Assembly: GCA_030430455.1 (NCBI GenBank)
Contig: JAUIJB010000012.1
Span: 1 to 64,000, forward strand
Direction of reading: 5' to 3'
Length of the DNA: 64,000 bases
Source: Verrucomicrobiia bacterium
GTDB taxonomy: Bacteria; Verrucomicrobiota; Verrucomicrobiia; Verrucomicrobiales; Akkermansiaceae
Shown: positions 1-9,051 of the stretch, piece by piece
Layout of the letters: the number at the start of each line of letters is the position of its first letter
Numbering within the stretch: position 1 is the stretch's first letter
Made by a program: the position numbers and the translations under genes
Notes under the pieces: generated by a model
Told to the model about the DNA's origin: nothing
What the model saw: the letters and a program-made list of their open reading frames with translations, nothing else
The model's database searches: none

Positions 1-1
1 G

Positions 2-1069
2 GAGCCGGGCCATGATCTGGCGGTCCTGCGGATCGAGGCCCCACGCGCCAAGCTCCGGCCGATCCCGGTCGGGACCTCCAAAGACCTGATGGTAGGCCAG
101 TTCGCGATGGCCATCGGCAACCCCTTTGGGCTGGATCAGTCGCTGACGACCGGCGTGGTGAGCGCGCTCGATCGCGAGATCGAGGCGGTCAATGGCCGAA
201 AGATCTTTGGCGTCGTACAGACCGACGCGGCGATCAACCCGGGGAACTCCGGCGGCCCGCTGGTCAACCTGCAGGGCGAGATCATCGGCATCAACTCGTC
301 GATCTACACCCCCGACCGCGCCAATCCGGGGTTCCAGGGCGTCGGCTTCTCGATCCCGTCCAACGACGTCCGCGACACCCTCTACACCATCCTCGAGCGC
401 GGCCGCCCGATCCGCGGCTACCTCGGCGTGCGGATGGTCGAGCTCGACCCCCGCCTCAACGTCCTGCTCGGCTACCAGGGCAAGGGCGCGGTGGTCGCCA
501 CCGTCGGCACCGACTCGCCCGCGGCGGCCGCCGGGCTGCAGCCGCGCGACGTCATCGTCCGCTACGGCGACCAGGACATCGAGTCGATCGCCCAGCTGAT
601 CACGCTGGTCCAGCGCACCCGGGTCGGCAAGACCGTGCCGCTCGAGGTCTGGCGCGACGGCAAGATGATCACCCTCGAGGCGACCATCGACGAGAGCCGG
701 CCGGAGGCGATCCAGCAGATGGAAAGCGAGGCCCAGGGCGCCACCCGCGACCGCCAGGAGGTGCTCGAGTCGGTCGGCGTCCGGGTCCGTGACCTGGGCA
801 CCCGCGAGCGCATCGCCGGCTACCGCGGCGTGCTGGTGACCGGCGTGGCCGCGGATTCGCTGGCGGCGGGCCAGCTCGAGGTGAACGACCTGGTCTACGG
901 CGTGAACCGGGACCGCATCGACTCGTCGACCGACTTCTACCTCCACCTCGCCGCCTCGGTGCCGGTGCAGTCGACGACCCTCCAGCTGCTGCGCGGGCGA
1001 AGCCGGATGCAGGCGACCCTTCCCCCGCTGCCGCGCAAGGACGACGACCCCGCCGCGGGTCGGGACTGA
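2..1069 (+). CDS. HtrA/DegP-family serine protease with two PDZ domains, 5' partial
   Basis: Envelope quality-control protease or chaperone that cleaves misfolded exported proteins. The reading frame is open from the window edge, so the N-terminus, signal peptide and catalytic His are missing. The visible 355 residues begin just before the catalytic Asp (HDLAVL) and contain the active Ser in PGNSGGPL near residue 83. Two PDZ-like domains follow: a clear one at about 135-230 (GYLGV, AAAAGLQPRDVI) and a weaker one at about 255-335 (GVRVRDLG, GLY-like GVLVTGV). The order protease-PDZ-PDZ is that of DegP/DegQ. An OmpA-like gene follows after 48 bases. Confidence 0.93.
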   Translation, partial: EPGHDLAVLRIEAPRAKLRPIPVGTSKDLMVGQFAMAIGNPFGLDQSLTTGVVSALDREIEAVNGRKIFGVVQTDAAINPGNSGGPLVNLQGEIIGINSSIYTPDRANPGFQGVGFSIPSNDVRDTLYTILERGRPIRGYLGVRMVELDPRLNVLLGYQGKGAVVATVGTDSPAAAAGLQPRDVIVRYGDQDIESIAQLITLVQRTRVGKTVPLEVWRDGKMITLEATIDESRPEAIQQMESEAQGATRDRQEVLESVGVRVRDLGTRERIAGYRGVLVTGVAADSLAAGQLEVNDLVYGVNRDRIDSSTDFYLHLAASVPVQSTTLQLLRGRSRMQATLPPLPRKDDDPAAGRD

Positions 1070-1117
1070 ACCGCGGACCTTGTCCGGCGCCCGGCCCGGG
1101 GCTACCATGGCGACGCG

Positions 1118-2467
1118 ATGACCGGGATCCCGAACCGCAACACCAAGCCCTTCTTCATCGGCTCGGTCCTGCTGTGCCTGCTGGTCATCCTGCTCTACCT
1201 CAACCGCCGGCCGGCGATCCAGCCGCAACCGGCCGAGCAGCCGCCGGCCGCCGGGGAGACGACCCGCGCCGCCCCCGCCCCCGAGCGCAGCCCGCGGCCC
1301 CGCGCGGTGGTGCCGCAGGACCCGCCAGCGGCCGACCCGGCCGCGGCGCCCGACCCCGGCATCCTGCGGGCCGCCAAGCCGGCGGCCGTCGTCGAGGCGA
1401 TCGCCGGCACGCTGGCCGCCGGTGACCTGGTCGAACTCGACCGCCGGATCGGACCGGATGCGCTCGCCCCGGCCGACCGCGGCCGGCTGGTCGACCTGCT
1501 CGCCGCCGGCGGCCTGCAGCTGCGCGCCGGCCCGGCGACCCGCGAGGTGGGCGAGCTCGAGCTCAACCGGCGCAGCCGCTGGGCGATCCTGCTCGCAGCC
1601 GGCCCGCGCGACGGCGGTGAAAGCAGCGCGACGATCGACCGCATCCTCGTCGACCTCGCCCAGGCGGACGACCGCCGGTGGTCGGTCGAGACCCTCCACG
1701 TCCCGCCTGCCGGTGGCGGGGTTGCCGACGCCCTCGGCGTTGCCGATGCCTTCCTGCAGGCGGCCCTGCGGCAGGACTTCGCCGCCGCGCGCGAGCAGGT
1801 CGATCCCGCCAGCGTCTCCGATGCCACCATCGCCGGGCTGTGCATCCTGTTCGAGGAGGGCGACTACCGGCTGCGCGAGCAGAAGCCGCTGCGCGCGATG
1901 ATCCAGCGCGAGACCCAGGCCGGCTTCATCGTCCCGGTGACCGCGGCGGGCGAGCAGGCGACCAGCGCCGAGTTCTCGCTGGTGGTGACCCGCGAGGATC
2001 CCGCCGCCCGCTGGACGGTGAGCGAGGTGAACATGGCGAAGCTGCTCGCCGACTACGCCCGGCGCCGTGCGGGCGGGGACATCCACTACACCCCGATCGT
2101 TCAGAACCCGGCCGGCGGCGACACCCTGGTGCTCTACTTCTCCTTCGACCAGCAGGAGGTCACCCCGCGCGCCGCGCGCCAGCTCGACATCGTCGCCCGT
2201 GCGTTGCGCAGCAATCCCGACCACAAGCTGAACCTCTCCGGCCACACCGACGCCCTCGGCACCGACACCTACAACCAGCTGCTCTCGGCGCGCCGCGCGA
2301 AGAACGTGAAGCAGTACCTCGTCGAGGCCGGGGTCGACCCGGCGCAGATCCTCACCGAGGCCAAGGGCCGCGCCGAGCCGCGCCAGCCGAACTTCACCCG
2401 CGCCGGCGAGGACAACCCCGAGGGCCGGCGGGCGAACCGCCGCGCCGAGATCTACCTCGACTTCTAA
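1118..2467 (+). CDS. OmpA-family protein with N-terminal membrane anchor
   Basis: Predicted to link the envelope to peptidoglycan. It has 449 residues. A single hydrophobic segment at about 11-28 is followed by a Pro/Ala-rich linker (about 33-80), an unassigned middle region, and a C-terminal OmpA/MotB-type domain at about 335-449. The peptidoglycan-binding signature is visible as LSGHTDALGTDTYNQLLSARR followed by KGRAEPRQPN. Because the N-terminal helix is not followed by a barrel, an inner-membrane-anchored topology with a periplasmic OmpA domain is more likely than an outer-membrane porin. It lies between an HtrA-type protease and an M23 peptidase, all on one strand. Confidence 0.88.
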   Translation: MTGIPNRNTKPFFIGSVLLCLLVILLYLNRRPAIQPQPAEQPPAAGETTRAAPAPERSPRPRAVVPQDPPAADPAAAPDPGILRAAKPAAVVEAIAGTLAAGDLVELDRRIGPDALAPADRGRLVDLLAAGGLQLRAGPATREVGELELNRRSRWAILLAAGPRDGGESSATIDRILVDLAQADDRRWSVETLHVPPAGGGVADALGVADAFLQAALRQDFAAAREQVDPASVSDATIAGLCILFEEGDYRLREQKPLRAMIQRETQAGFIVPVTAAGEQATSAEFSLVVTREDPAARWTVSEVNMAKLLADYARRRAGGDIHYTPIVQNPAGGDTLVLYFSFDQQEVTPRAARQLDIVARALRSNPDHKLNLSGHTDALGTDTYNQLLSARRAKNVKQYLVEAGVDPAQILTEAKGRAEPRQPNFTRAGEDNPEGRRANRRAEIYLDF

Positions 2468-2560
2468 TCCCGTCCGGTCCGCTCCTCGTTCGCTCCCGGT
2501 CCGCCCCTTCGCCCACGCTCCCTGTCCCCCCTCCCTGTCCCCCCCACCCACCCTCCCGGC

Positions 2561-3370
2561 ATGCGCTTCGTCAATCCCGTCACCCTGCTGCTGATCCTGG
2601 TCGGTGGCGCCATGGTCGCCTTCGCGGTCTGGTACCAGCCGGGGCCGGCGCCGCTCGAGATCGAGTCGCTGGCGTCCTACCAGAAGGCCGACGCCCCCCT
2701 GCTGCTCCCCGCGGACGGCGTCCCGCGCCACCGCCTGCACCAGCTCGGTGCCTGGCAGCTGGCGATGATCCCCGAGGCCCCGCGCTTCGACGCGCCGATG
2801 GGCACCGCGAGCGGGGGCCTGACCTACAACGCGCAGAAGTTCTGGGAAATGAACGGCGCCCGCGGCGGCCACCACACCGGCGACGACCTCAACGGCATCG
2901 GCGGCATGAACAGCGACCTCGGCGACCCGGTCCACGCCACGGCCGACGGCCTGGTCGTCTACGCCGGCAATCCCTCGCCCGGCTGGGGCCCAACCATCCT
3001 GGTGGTCCACCGGCTGCCGGACGGCGACCTGCTGCAGAGCATGTACGCCCACCTCGAGCGGATCGACGTCGCCACCGGCACGGTGGTTTCCCGCGGCCAG
3101 AGGATCGGCCGGGTCGGCACCGCCGGCGGGCTCTACCCGGCGCACCTCCACTTCGAGATCCGCCGCAGCCGCGGTGCGGACATCGGTGCGGGCTACAGCA
3201 TGGTCCCGCTCAACCGCCTCGATCCCGAGGCGACCGTCCGCGAGCACCGCGGCGCGCCCGCCGACCGGCCGGCAGCGTCGGCCTATGCGGTCGCGCTCGA
3301 CCGCGAGCGGGCGTGGAACCGACTGGAAATTGAGGGCGCCGAGATCCTCAGCGAGATCCTCGCCGAATAG
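2561..3370 (+). CDS. M23-family metallopeptidase (LytM-like)
   Basis: Probable cell-wall endopeptidase of 269 residues. The N-terminus is a single hydrophobic signal or anchor segment (residues 5-24). The M23 fold is shown by HHTGDDLN (zinc ligands His and Asp), DPVHATADGLVVYAG, and the C-terminal pair AHLHFEI that supplies further metal and catalytic His residues. These key residues are intact, so an active enzyme is expected. The start ATG lies in the C-rich gap after the OmpA-like gene. Confidence 0.9.
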   Translation: MRFVNPVTLLLILVGGAMVAFAVWYQPGPAPLEIESLASYQKADAPLLLPADGVPRHRLHQLGAWQLAMIPEAPRFDAPMGTASGGLTYNAQKFWEMNGARGGHHTGDDLNGIGGMNSDLGDPVHATADGLVVYAGNPSPGWGPTILVVHRLPDGDLLQSMYAHLERIDVATGTVVSRGQRIGRVGTAGGLYPAHLHFEIRRSRGADIGAGYSMVPLNRLDPEATVREHRGAPADRPAASAYAVALDRERAWNRLEIEGAEILSEILAE

Positions 3371-3559
3371 GGAGTGCTGCCAGGGAACCGCAGCAAATCC
3401 GGACAAACTACCGTTGCTCCGATCAAGGCCTGGCGGGGTTCGCCTGCCGAACCTCCACGGCCCCTGACAGCGCCGTGAGTCAACACGCGCAGGCGCGTCC
3501 GTGCAACGGGTTTTTCCGGAGTGCGCGACCCGCGTCAGGCCCGGGAGGGGCGCGCTCCG

Positions 3560-4570
3560 TCAGACGATCAGCATGCAGTCGCCGTAGCTGTAGAAGCGGT
3601 AGCGCTCGCGCACCGCCTCGCGGTAGGCCTCGAGGATCCGCTCGCGACCCGCGAAGGCGCTGACCAGCATGATCAGGGTGCTCTCCGGCAGGTGGAAGTT
3701 GGTCAGCAGGGCATCGACGACCCGGAAGCGGTAGGGCGGGTAGATGAAGATGTCGGTCTCCCCCACCCGGTCGGCCTCGTCGATGCGGCTGTCGCCGCCG
3801 GCCGCGCGGGTCCCGCCGAGGTGCTCGAGCACGCGCGTCACCGTGGTGCCCACCGCCACGACGCGCCCGGCGCGGTTCACCCGGCGCGCCGTGGCCGCGC
3901 GGATCGCGAAGCGCTCGGAATGCATCTCGTGATCCTCCGGCCGCTCGGCACTCACCGGCCGGAAGGTGCCGACGCCGACGTGCAGGGTCAGGTAGGCCGG
4001 GTCGAGCCGGTCGACCAGCTCCGGCGTGAAGTGCAGGCCCGCCGTCGGCGCGGCGATCGCGCCCTCCTCGCGGGCGAAGACCGTCTGGTAGCGCTCGCGG
4101 TCGAGCGCGTCGTCGCCGCCGGGCTCGCGCCCCATGTAGTGCGGCAGCGCCAGGTGGCCGTGCTCGGCGAGGTCGAGCTCGCGATCCCAGCGCAGCAGCC
4201 GGTCACCGTTGTCGAAGACCTGCCCGACCACCCCGCGCACCCCGCCGACCACCACCTCGCGGCCCGCCTTCATCCGCTTGCCCGGCTTGACCAGACAGCG
4301 CCATTCCAGCGCCGACAGCCGGTCGAGGCAGAGCAACTCGATCCGGCCGTCATCCGAGAACACCCGCGCCGGGATCACCCGGGTGTCGTTGAGCACCACC
4401 AGGTCGTCGGGCCGCAGGTGGGCCTCAAGGTCGGCGAAGCGCTGGTGCTCGATGCGCCCGGCCGCGCGGTCGATCACCATCATCCGCGCGGCGCTGCGCT
4501 CGCACGGCGGGCGCGAGGCGATCAGCTCCCCGGGAAGCTCGTAGGAAAAATCCGCGGTCCTGAGTGGCAT
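3560..4570 (-). CDS. queA: S-adenosylmethionine:tRNA ribosyltransferase-isomerase (QueA)
   Basis: Transfers and isomerises the ribosyl part of SAM onto 7-aminomethyl-7-deazaguanine in tRNA, giving epoxyqueuosine. It has 336 residues, close to full family length. The N-terminus (DFSYELPGELIASRP), the LNDTRVIPAR block, the PTAGLHFT block and the C-terminal FLLP-like segment (LTNFHLPESTLIMLVSAF) are characteristic of the family. It ends convergently with the M23 peptidase gene. The glycosyltransferase fusion lies upstream on the same strand, 6 bases away. Confidence 0.97.
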   Translation of the reverse strand: MPLRTADFSYELPGELIASRPPCERSAARMMVIDRAAGRIEHQRFADLEAHLRPDDLVVLNDTRVIPARVFSDDGRIELLCLDRLSALEWRCLVKPGKRMKAGREVVVGGVRGVVGQVFDNGDRLLRWDRELDLAEHGHLALPHYMGREPGGDDALDRERYQTVFAREEGAIAAPTAGLHFTPELVDRLDPAYLTLHVGVGTFRPVSAERPEDHEMHSERFAIRAATARRVNRAGRVVAVGTTVTRVLEHLGGTRAAGGDSRIDEADRVGETDIFIYPPYRFRVVDALLTNFHLPESTLIMLVSAFAGRERILEAYREAVRERYRFYSYGDCMLIV

Positions 4571-4576
4571 CGGTGC

Positions 4577-6664
4577 TCAGCCCCTATCCGCCGCGGCGCC
4601 GAGCCGCAAGCGTTCCTCGATCCCGGCGGGCTCGCCCCAGACCCGCAACAGCACGACCATGTCGCGCCGGTCGCCCGGCTCGACGGCCACCAGCACCCGC
4701 GTGTCGCCCTGCCGCAGGTCCCAGCCGTCACCCGCCTCGCCCGCCTCCCAGCCGGCCTCGAGCGCCCGCCTCAGCAGCAGCTCGCGGGGTTCCGCACGCT
4801 CCCGCCGGAGCCGCAGCTCGGCGGCCGGCGCCGCGGGCCGCCGGGCCCGCCCGCGGACCGGCCCGCGGAAGCGCCGGATCCGGAGCCACGCGCGCAGCCG
4901 CGGCGCCAGCCAGGACACCAGGCCGAGCTCGAGCCGCGCCAGCGGGCCGTCGAAGCGGTCATCGAGGGCCCGCAGCGGCTGCATCCGCGCGACCACCCCC
5001 TGGTAGCCCGCCAGGCCCATCCCGCCGTGGTAGATCACCGAGTCGCCGGTGACCCGCAGCGGACCGCCGGAATAGATCGCGCCGCGCCAGACCGCGTCGC
5101 CCGAGGGCGAGAACCGCCGCGGGTGCTTGCGCATCAGCAGCGCCTCGGCACGACCATAGCCAACCTGCTGGCGCAGGTAGCCGGACAGGGTCGGCCGGCG
5201 GTGGTGCCAGACGAAGGCATTCGGGCGGAAGCCGATCCGCCGGCCGGCGTCGCGCAGGCGCCAGCAGAAGTCGACGTCGTCCCCCGCGGTGACGAAGTCC
5301 GGGTCGAAGCCGCCGAGCTCGAAGTACGTCGATCGTCGTACTGCCAGGTTGCAGCCGGGGACGTGCTCGGCCTCGCGGTCGTCGAGCATGACGTGGCTCG
5401 CCGACCCGGGGGCCGCCGCGGTCACCGCCGCCGCGCGGTCCGCCGGCGGTGGCGGCAGGTTCGGGCCGCCGACCGCGTCCCAGCCGTCGGCGAAGCCGCG
5501 TGCCAGCTCGCCGAGCCAGGCCCGGTCGGGCTCGCAGTCGTCGTCGGTGAAGGCCACGAACTCCCCCGTCGCGGCCGCCGCGCCGAGGTTGCGGGCGGCG
5601 CTCAGGCCGACCCCCTCGCTGCGCAGCAGGCGGACCCCGGGGAACTCGCGGGCGACTCGTTCGGAGGTCCCGTCGGTCGAGCCGTCATCGACCACAATCA
5701 CCTCATGGGCAGCGGGTTGCATCGACCCGACGGCCTCCAGGCAGGCGCCGATCCGGTCGTGGCCGTCGCGCGTGCAGACGACCACCGAGATCGTAGCGGG
5801 CGGCTCGGGCTCGGCAGGCTCGGTGGACGCGGCAAAGGCCTCGGCCACCGCGGCGGCGGCCGGCTTGTCATTCCCCGCGCGGTCGGTCAGGCCGAAGTCC
5901 CAGTCGGGGACCTCCTCGCCGCGGTTCCACCAGCGGTCGCTCCAGCCGTAGACGGTGAAGCCGGCCATGCCCTCGTCGCGTGCCGCGCGGATCGCCCACC
6001 GCAGGACCTCGGCCTGGCGTTCGCGGCCGCCGCGGCGCGAGTCGAGGCCGAACTCGCCGAGCACCACCGGGCGGTCGCCGGCGACATGGTGCAGGCGCCG
6101 GAGGTAGCGGCGCAGGTCGCCCTCGTCCTCGAGGTAGACGTTCATCGCGGTGAAGTCGGCGTTGCCGGGCTCGAGGTACTCGGTGCTCGGATAGTTGCCG
6201 TAGCACCACAGGAGCTCCGGGGCCGACCCGCGGCCCGAGCGGATCAGCTCCTCGATCGTGTCGCGCACGAGGGCGGGGCCCATCCAGCGCACCAGGTCGG
6301 CGGGCACCTCGTTGGCGACGAACACGCCGGCCAGCGCGGGGTGCCCGGCCGTGGTCGCCAGGCCGGCGCAGATCGCCGCACGTGCCTCGGCCAGGAGCTG
6401 GGGCTGGCCGACGAAGTCGGCGGCGGCTTGCCAGAGCGGTGCGGCGAAGACGCCCTGGCCGCGCTCGGCGGCGTGGTCGAGGAAGCCCCTCTCGGGCCAC
6501 TCGTAGAGTCGCAAGCCGTTGAAGCCGAGTTGCTTGACCCGGTCGAGCTCGGCCGCCGGGTCGGCCGGGAAGCCGGCGGGAAAGGGGCCCCAGGTGACCA
6601 GCCGGAGGGTCTCCCGCCGCGTCCCCGCGCGGAAGAACCTGCCGTCCACCCGGAGCCGCTCCAT
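4577..6664 (-). CDS. Fusion of a clan-A glycoside-hydrolase-like domain and a GT2 glycosyltransferase
   Basis: A 695-residue two-domain protein. Residues 1-280 look like a (beta/alpha)8 glycosidase: MERLRVDGRFFRAGTRR, then ANEVP near residue 118 and VVLGEFGLDS near 203, which would be the acid/base and nucleophile glutamates of clan GH-A. From about 288 a GT2 domain starts (TISVVVCTRDGH, EVIVVDDGSTDGTS) with the metal-binding FTDDDCEPD near 373 and a later DDVDFCWRLRDAG block. A C-terminal part of about 165 residues is unassigned. The open frame extends upstream, but this ATG matches the start of the fold and avoids overlap with gdhA. No signal peptide is seen. Confidence 0.85.
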   Translation of the reverse strand: MERLRVDGRFFRAGTRRETLRLVTWGPFPAGFPADPAAELDRVKQLGFNGLRLYEWPERGFLDHAAERGQGVFAAPLWQAAADFVGQPQLLAEARAAICAGLATTAGHPALAGVFVANEVPADLVRWMGPALVRDTIEELIRSGRGSAPELLWCYGNYPSTEYLEPGNADFTAMNVYLEDEGDLRRYLRRLHHVAGDRPVVLGEFGLDSRRGGRERQAEVLRWAIRAARDEGMAGFTVYGWSDRWWNRGEEVPDWDFGLTDRAGNDKPAAAAVAEAFAASTEPAEPEPPATISVVVCTRDGHDRIGACLEAVGSMQPAAHEVIVVDDGSTDGTSERVAREFPGVRLLRSEGVGLSAARNLGAAAATGEFVAFTDDDCEPDRAWLGELARGFADGWDAVGGPNLPPPPADRAAAVTAAAPGSASHVMLDDREAEHVPGCNLAVRRSTYFELGGFDPDFVTAGDDVDFCWRLRDAGRRIGFRPNAFVWHHRRPTLSGYLRQQVGYGRAEALLMRKHPRRFSPSGDAVWRGAIYSGGPLRVTGDSVIYHGGMGLAGYQGVVARMQPLRALDDRFDGPLARLELGLVSWLAPRLRAWLRIRRFRGPVRGRARRPAAPAAELRLRRERAEPRELLLRRALEAGWEAGEAGDGWDLRQGDTRVLVAVEPGDRRDMVVLLRVWGEPAGIEERLRLGAAADRG

Positions 6665-6748
6665 CGCGGTGACCCTAGCAGTCCCGGGTCGCTGAGGAAG
6701 TGCCCTTTTTCCCTGCCCCCGATCCGGCACTTGGCCTATCAATCCACC

Positions 6749-8011
6749 ATGCGCGCCGAACTGCTCAAGAACCCGGTCTTCGCGATGGCCGCGACCCAGT
6801 TCGACCAGGTCGCCGACTTCCTCGAGCTCAACGACGAGATCCGCGAGCGCTGCAAGTGGCCGAAGCGCCTGATCACGGTGACCGTGCCGGTGCGCCACGA
6901 CGACGGCTCGACGCGGGTCTACTTCGGCCACCGCGTCCAGCACCACCTGACCCGCGGGCCGGTCAAGGGCGGGCTGCGCTTCCACCCGGAGGTCGACCTC
7001 GGCGAGGTCGCCGCGCTGGCGATGTGGATGAACTGGAAGTGCGCGCTGATGGACCTGCCCTTCGGTGGCGGCAAGGGCGGGCTGAACTGCGACCCGCGGC
7101 TGCTCAGCGTCGGCGAGAAGGAGCGCATCACGCGGCGCTTCACCATGGAGATGATCCCCTTCATCGGCGAGAGCATCGACGTGATGGCGCCCGACATGGG
7201 GACCGACGAGCAGACCATGGCGTGGATGCTCGACACCTACTCGACCCACGCCGGCCACCTCGTCCCGGGCATCGTCACGGGCAAGCCGGTCAACCTGCAG
7301 GGTTCGGCCGGGCGGACCCGCGCCACCGGCCACGGCGTGGCCTTCCTCGCCGGCCGCGCGCTCAGCAAGCTCGACATCCCGGTGCGCTCGGCCAGCGCGG
7401 TGGTGCAGGGATTCGGCAACGTCGGCACCTTCGCCGCCGAGACCCTGGCCGCCGGCGGCACCCGGATCAGCGGCATTTCCGACGTCACCGGGGCCTTCTG
7501 GAACGACAAGGGCATCCCGGTGGACAAGGCCATCGAGCACGTCCGCCGCACCGGCGGCCTGCAGGGATTTCCCGAGGCCGACCCGATCGACCCCGACGAG
7601 CTGCTGGTTCAGGAGTGCGACGTGCTCATCCCGGCGGCCACGGGCGGCGTGATCCACGGCGGCAACGCCGCGCGGCTGAAGTGCCGGGTCCTCGCCGAGG
7701 CGGCCAACGGCCCGACCACGCCGGAGGCCGACGAGGTCCTGCGGCAGCGCGACGAGATCTTCGTGATCCCCGACGTGCTCTGCAACGCCGGCGGCGTGAT
7801 CGTCTCGTACTTCGAGTGGGTCCAGAACCTGCAGCGCTTCCGCTGGACCGAGCGCGAGGTGATCACCCGGCTCGAGACCCAGCTCGAGGGCGCCTTCAAC
7901 CGCGTGCTCCACTTCGCCGGCCGCCACCAGCTCTCCCACCGCACCGCCGCGCAGGCGATCGCCGTGCACACCGTCGGCGACGTGAAGGCCCAGCGCGGCC
8001 TGTTCCCCTGA
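6749..8011 (+). CDS. gdhA: Glu/Leu/Phe/Val-type dehydrogenase, probably glutamate dehydrogenase
   Basis: Oxidative deamination of glutamate or reductive amination of 2-oxoglutarate with NAD(P). It has 420 residues, typical for the hexameric class. The catalytic Lys region MDLPFGGGKGGLNCD, the APDMGTDEQTMAWMLDTYS block and the Rossmann motif VVQGFGNVGTFAAE are all intact. The start chosen (ATG at 6749, giving MRAELLKNPV) matches the family N-terminus; the same frame stays open far upstream by chance of GC content. The next gene starts 5 bases after the stop, suggesting co-transcription. Confidence 0.95.
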   Translation: MRAELLKNPVFAMAATQFDQVADFLELNDEIRERCKWPKRLITVTVPVRHDDGSTRVYFGHRVQHHLTRGPVKGGLRFHPEVDLGEVAALAMWMNWKCALMDLPFGGGKGGLNCDPRLLSVGEKERITRRFTMEMIPFIGESIDVMAPDMGTDEQTMAWMLDTYSTHAGHLVPGIVTGKPVNLQGSAGRTRATGHGVAFLAGRALSKLDIPVRSASAVVQGFGNVGTFAAETLAAGGTRISGISDVTGAFWNDKGIPVDKAIEHVRRTGGLQGFPEADPIDPDELLVQECDVLIPAATGGVIHGGNAARLKCRVLAEAANGPTTPEADEVLRQRDEIFVIPDVLCNAGGVIVSYFEWVQNLQRFRWTEREVITRLETQLEGAFNRVLHFAGRHQLSHRTAAQAIAVHTVGDVKAQRGLFP

Positions 8012-8016
8012 CCGCC

Positions 8017-8988
8017 ATGAATGCCCTCCGCTTCCACCGCTTCGGCCCACCCCTCGAGGTCCTCCAGCACGAGGAGGTCGAGCCGGGCCGGCTCGCCGCG
8101 GGCGACGTGCGCCTGCGCGTGCTCGCCTCGCCGATCAACCCGGCCGACCTCAACCTCATCGAGGGCAAGTATGGGGTGAAGCCGGAGCTGCCCGCCACAG
8201 CCGGCATCGAGGGCTGCGGCGAGGTGATCGAGTCGTCCGCCCCCGGGTTCCGTCCCGGCGACCGCTGCCTGTTCCTCGGGCGCGCCGAGCTGTGGGCCGA
8301 CGAGGTCGCGGTCCCGGCGGCCGCGCTGCACCAGCTTCCCGGCGACCTCGACCCGCTGCAGGCGGCGATGCTCAAGGTCAACCCGGCCACCGCCTGGCTG
8401 CTGCTGCACGCCCTGCCCTTCGAGCCGAAGGGGTCGTGGATCATCCAGAACGCGGCCAACTCGGCGGTCGGCCGCTGCGTCATCCAGCTGGCCCGCGAGC
8501 TCGGCATCCGCACCATCAACCTGGTCCGCCGGACCTCGCAGATTCCCGGGCTGGTGATGCTCGGTGCCGACCACGTGCTGCTCGACGACGACAGCGCGGT
8601 CGACTCGGTCAGGGACATCACCGGCAGCGTGCCCCCGGTCCTCGCCCTCAATGCCGTCGGCGGCACGAGCGCGCTGCGGCTGATGAACGCGCTGGGCCCC
8701 GGCGGCACCCACGTCACCTATGGCGCGATGGGCCGAAAGCCGCTGACCGTCCCCAACGGCCTGCTGATCTTCAAGGACCTGCGGATCCGCGGCCTGTGGC
8801 TGACCCAGTGGATCGACAAGGCCCCGCGCGACGAGGTCACCGCGCTCTACGACCGGCTCGCCGGACTGATGCTCGAGGGCAAGCTCAGCTGCCCGGTCGA
8901 CCGCAGCTATCCCCTCGAGGAGTTCCCGGCCGCCCTCAAGCGCCTCGATGATCCGGAGCGCAGCGGCAAGGTGCTGTTCAAGCCGTAG
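8017..8988 (+). CDS. MDR-superfamily enoyl thioester reductase-like protein (MECR/ETR1 type)
   Basis: Predicted NADPH-dependent 2-enoyl thioester (acyl-ACP or acyl-CoA) reductase of 323 residues. It shows the medium-chain dehydrogenase/reductase fold: an N-terminal GroES-like part (SPINPADLNLIEGKYG, PATAGIEGCGEV), then a nucleotide-binding part (WIIQNAANSAVGRCVIQLA) and LNAVGG. The NPADLN(L/M)I(E/Q)G(K/T)Y signature and the NSAVG motif are those of the mitochondrial-type reductase rather than zinc alcohol dehydrogenases, and no structural zinc Cys cluster is present. It is probably translated with the upstream glutamate dehydrogenase gene. Confidence 0.85.
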   Translation: MNALRFHRFGPPLEVLQHEEVEPGRLAAGDVRLRVLASPINPADLNLIEGKYGVKPELPATAGIEGCGEVIESSAPGFRPGDRCLFLGRAELWADEVAVPAAALHQLPGDLDPLQAAMLKVNPATAWLLLHALPFEPKGSWIIQNAANSAVGRCVIQLARELGIRTINLVRRTSQIPGLVMLGADHVLLDDDSAVDSVRDITGSVPPVLALNAVGGTSALRLMNALGPGGTHVTYGAMGRKPLTVPNGLLIFKDLRIRGLWLTQWIDKAPRDEVTALYDRLAGLMLEGKLSCPVDRSYPLEEFPAALKRLDDPERSGKVLFKP

Positions 8989-9051
8989 TCAGTAAACTGG
9001 GCGGAGCCCCCTGTTTCGTGCGGCGCACGAGTTTGCCCGTGGAAGGCGGAA

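Noticed and set aside
3521-6748. A very long plus-strand open frame running into the glutamate dehydrogenase gene
   Set aside because: It is antisense to queA and the GH-GT2 gene, has the Arg/His/Ala-rich composition of a GC-driven shadow frame, and becomes protein-like only from the dehydrogenase ATG.
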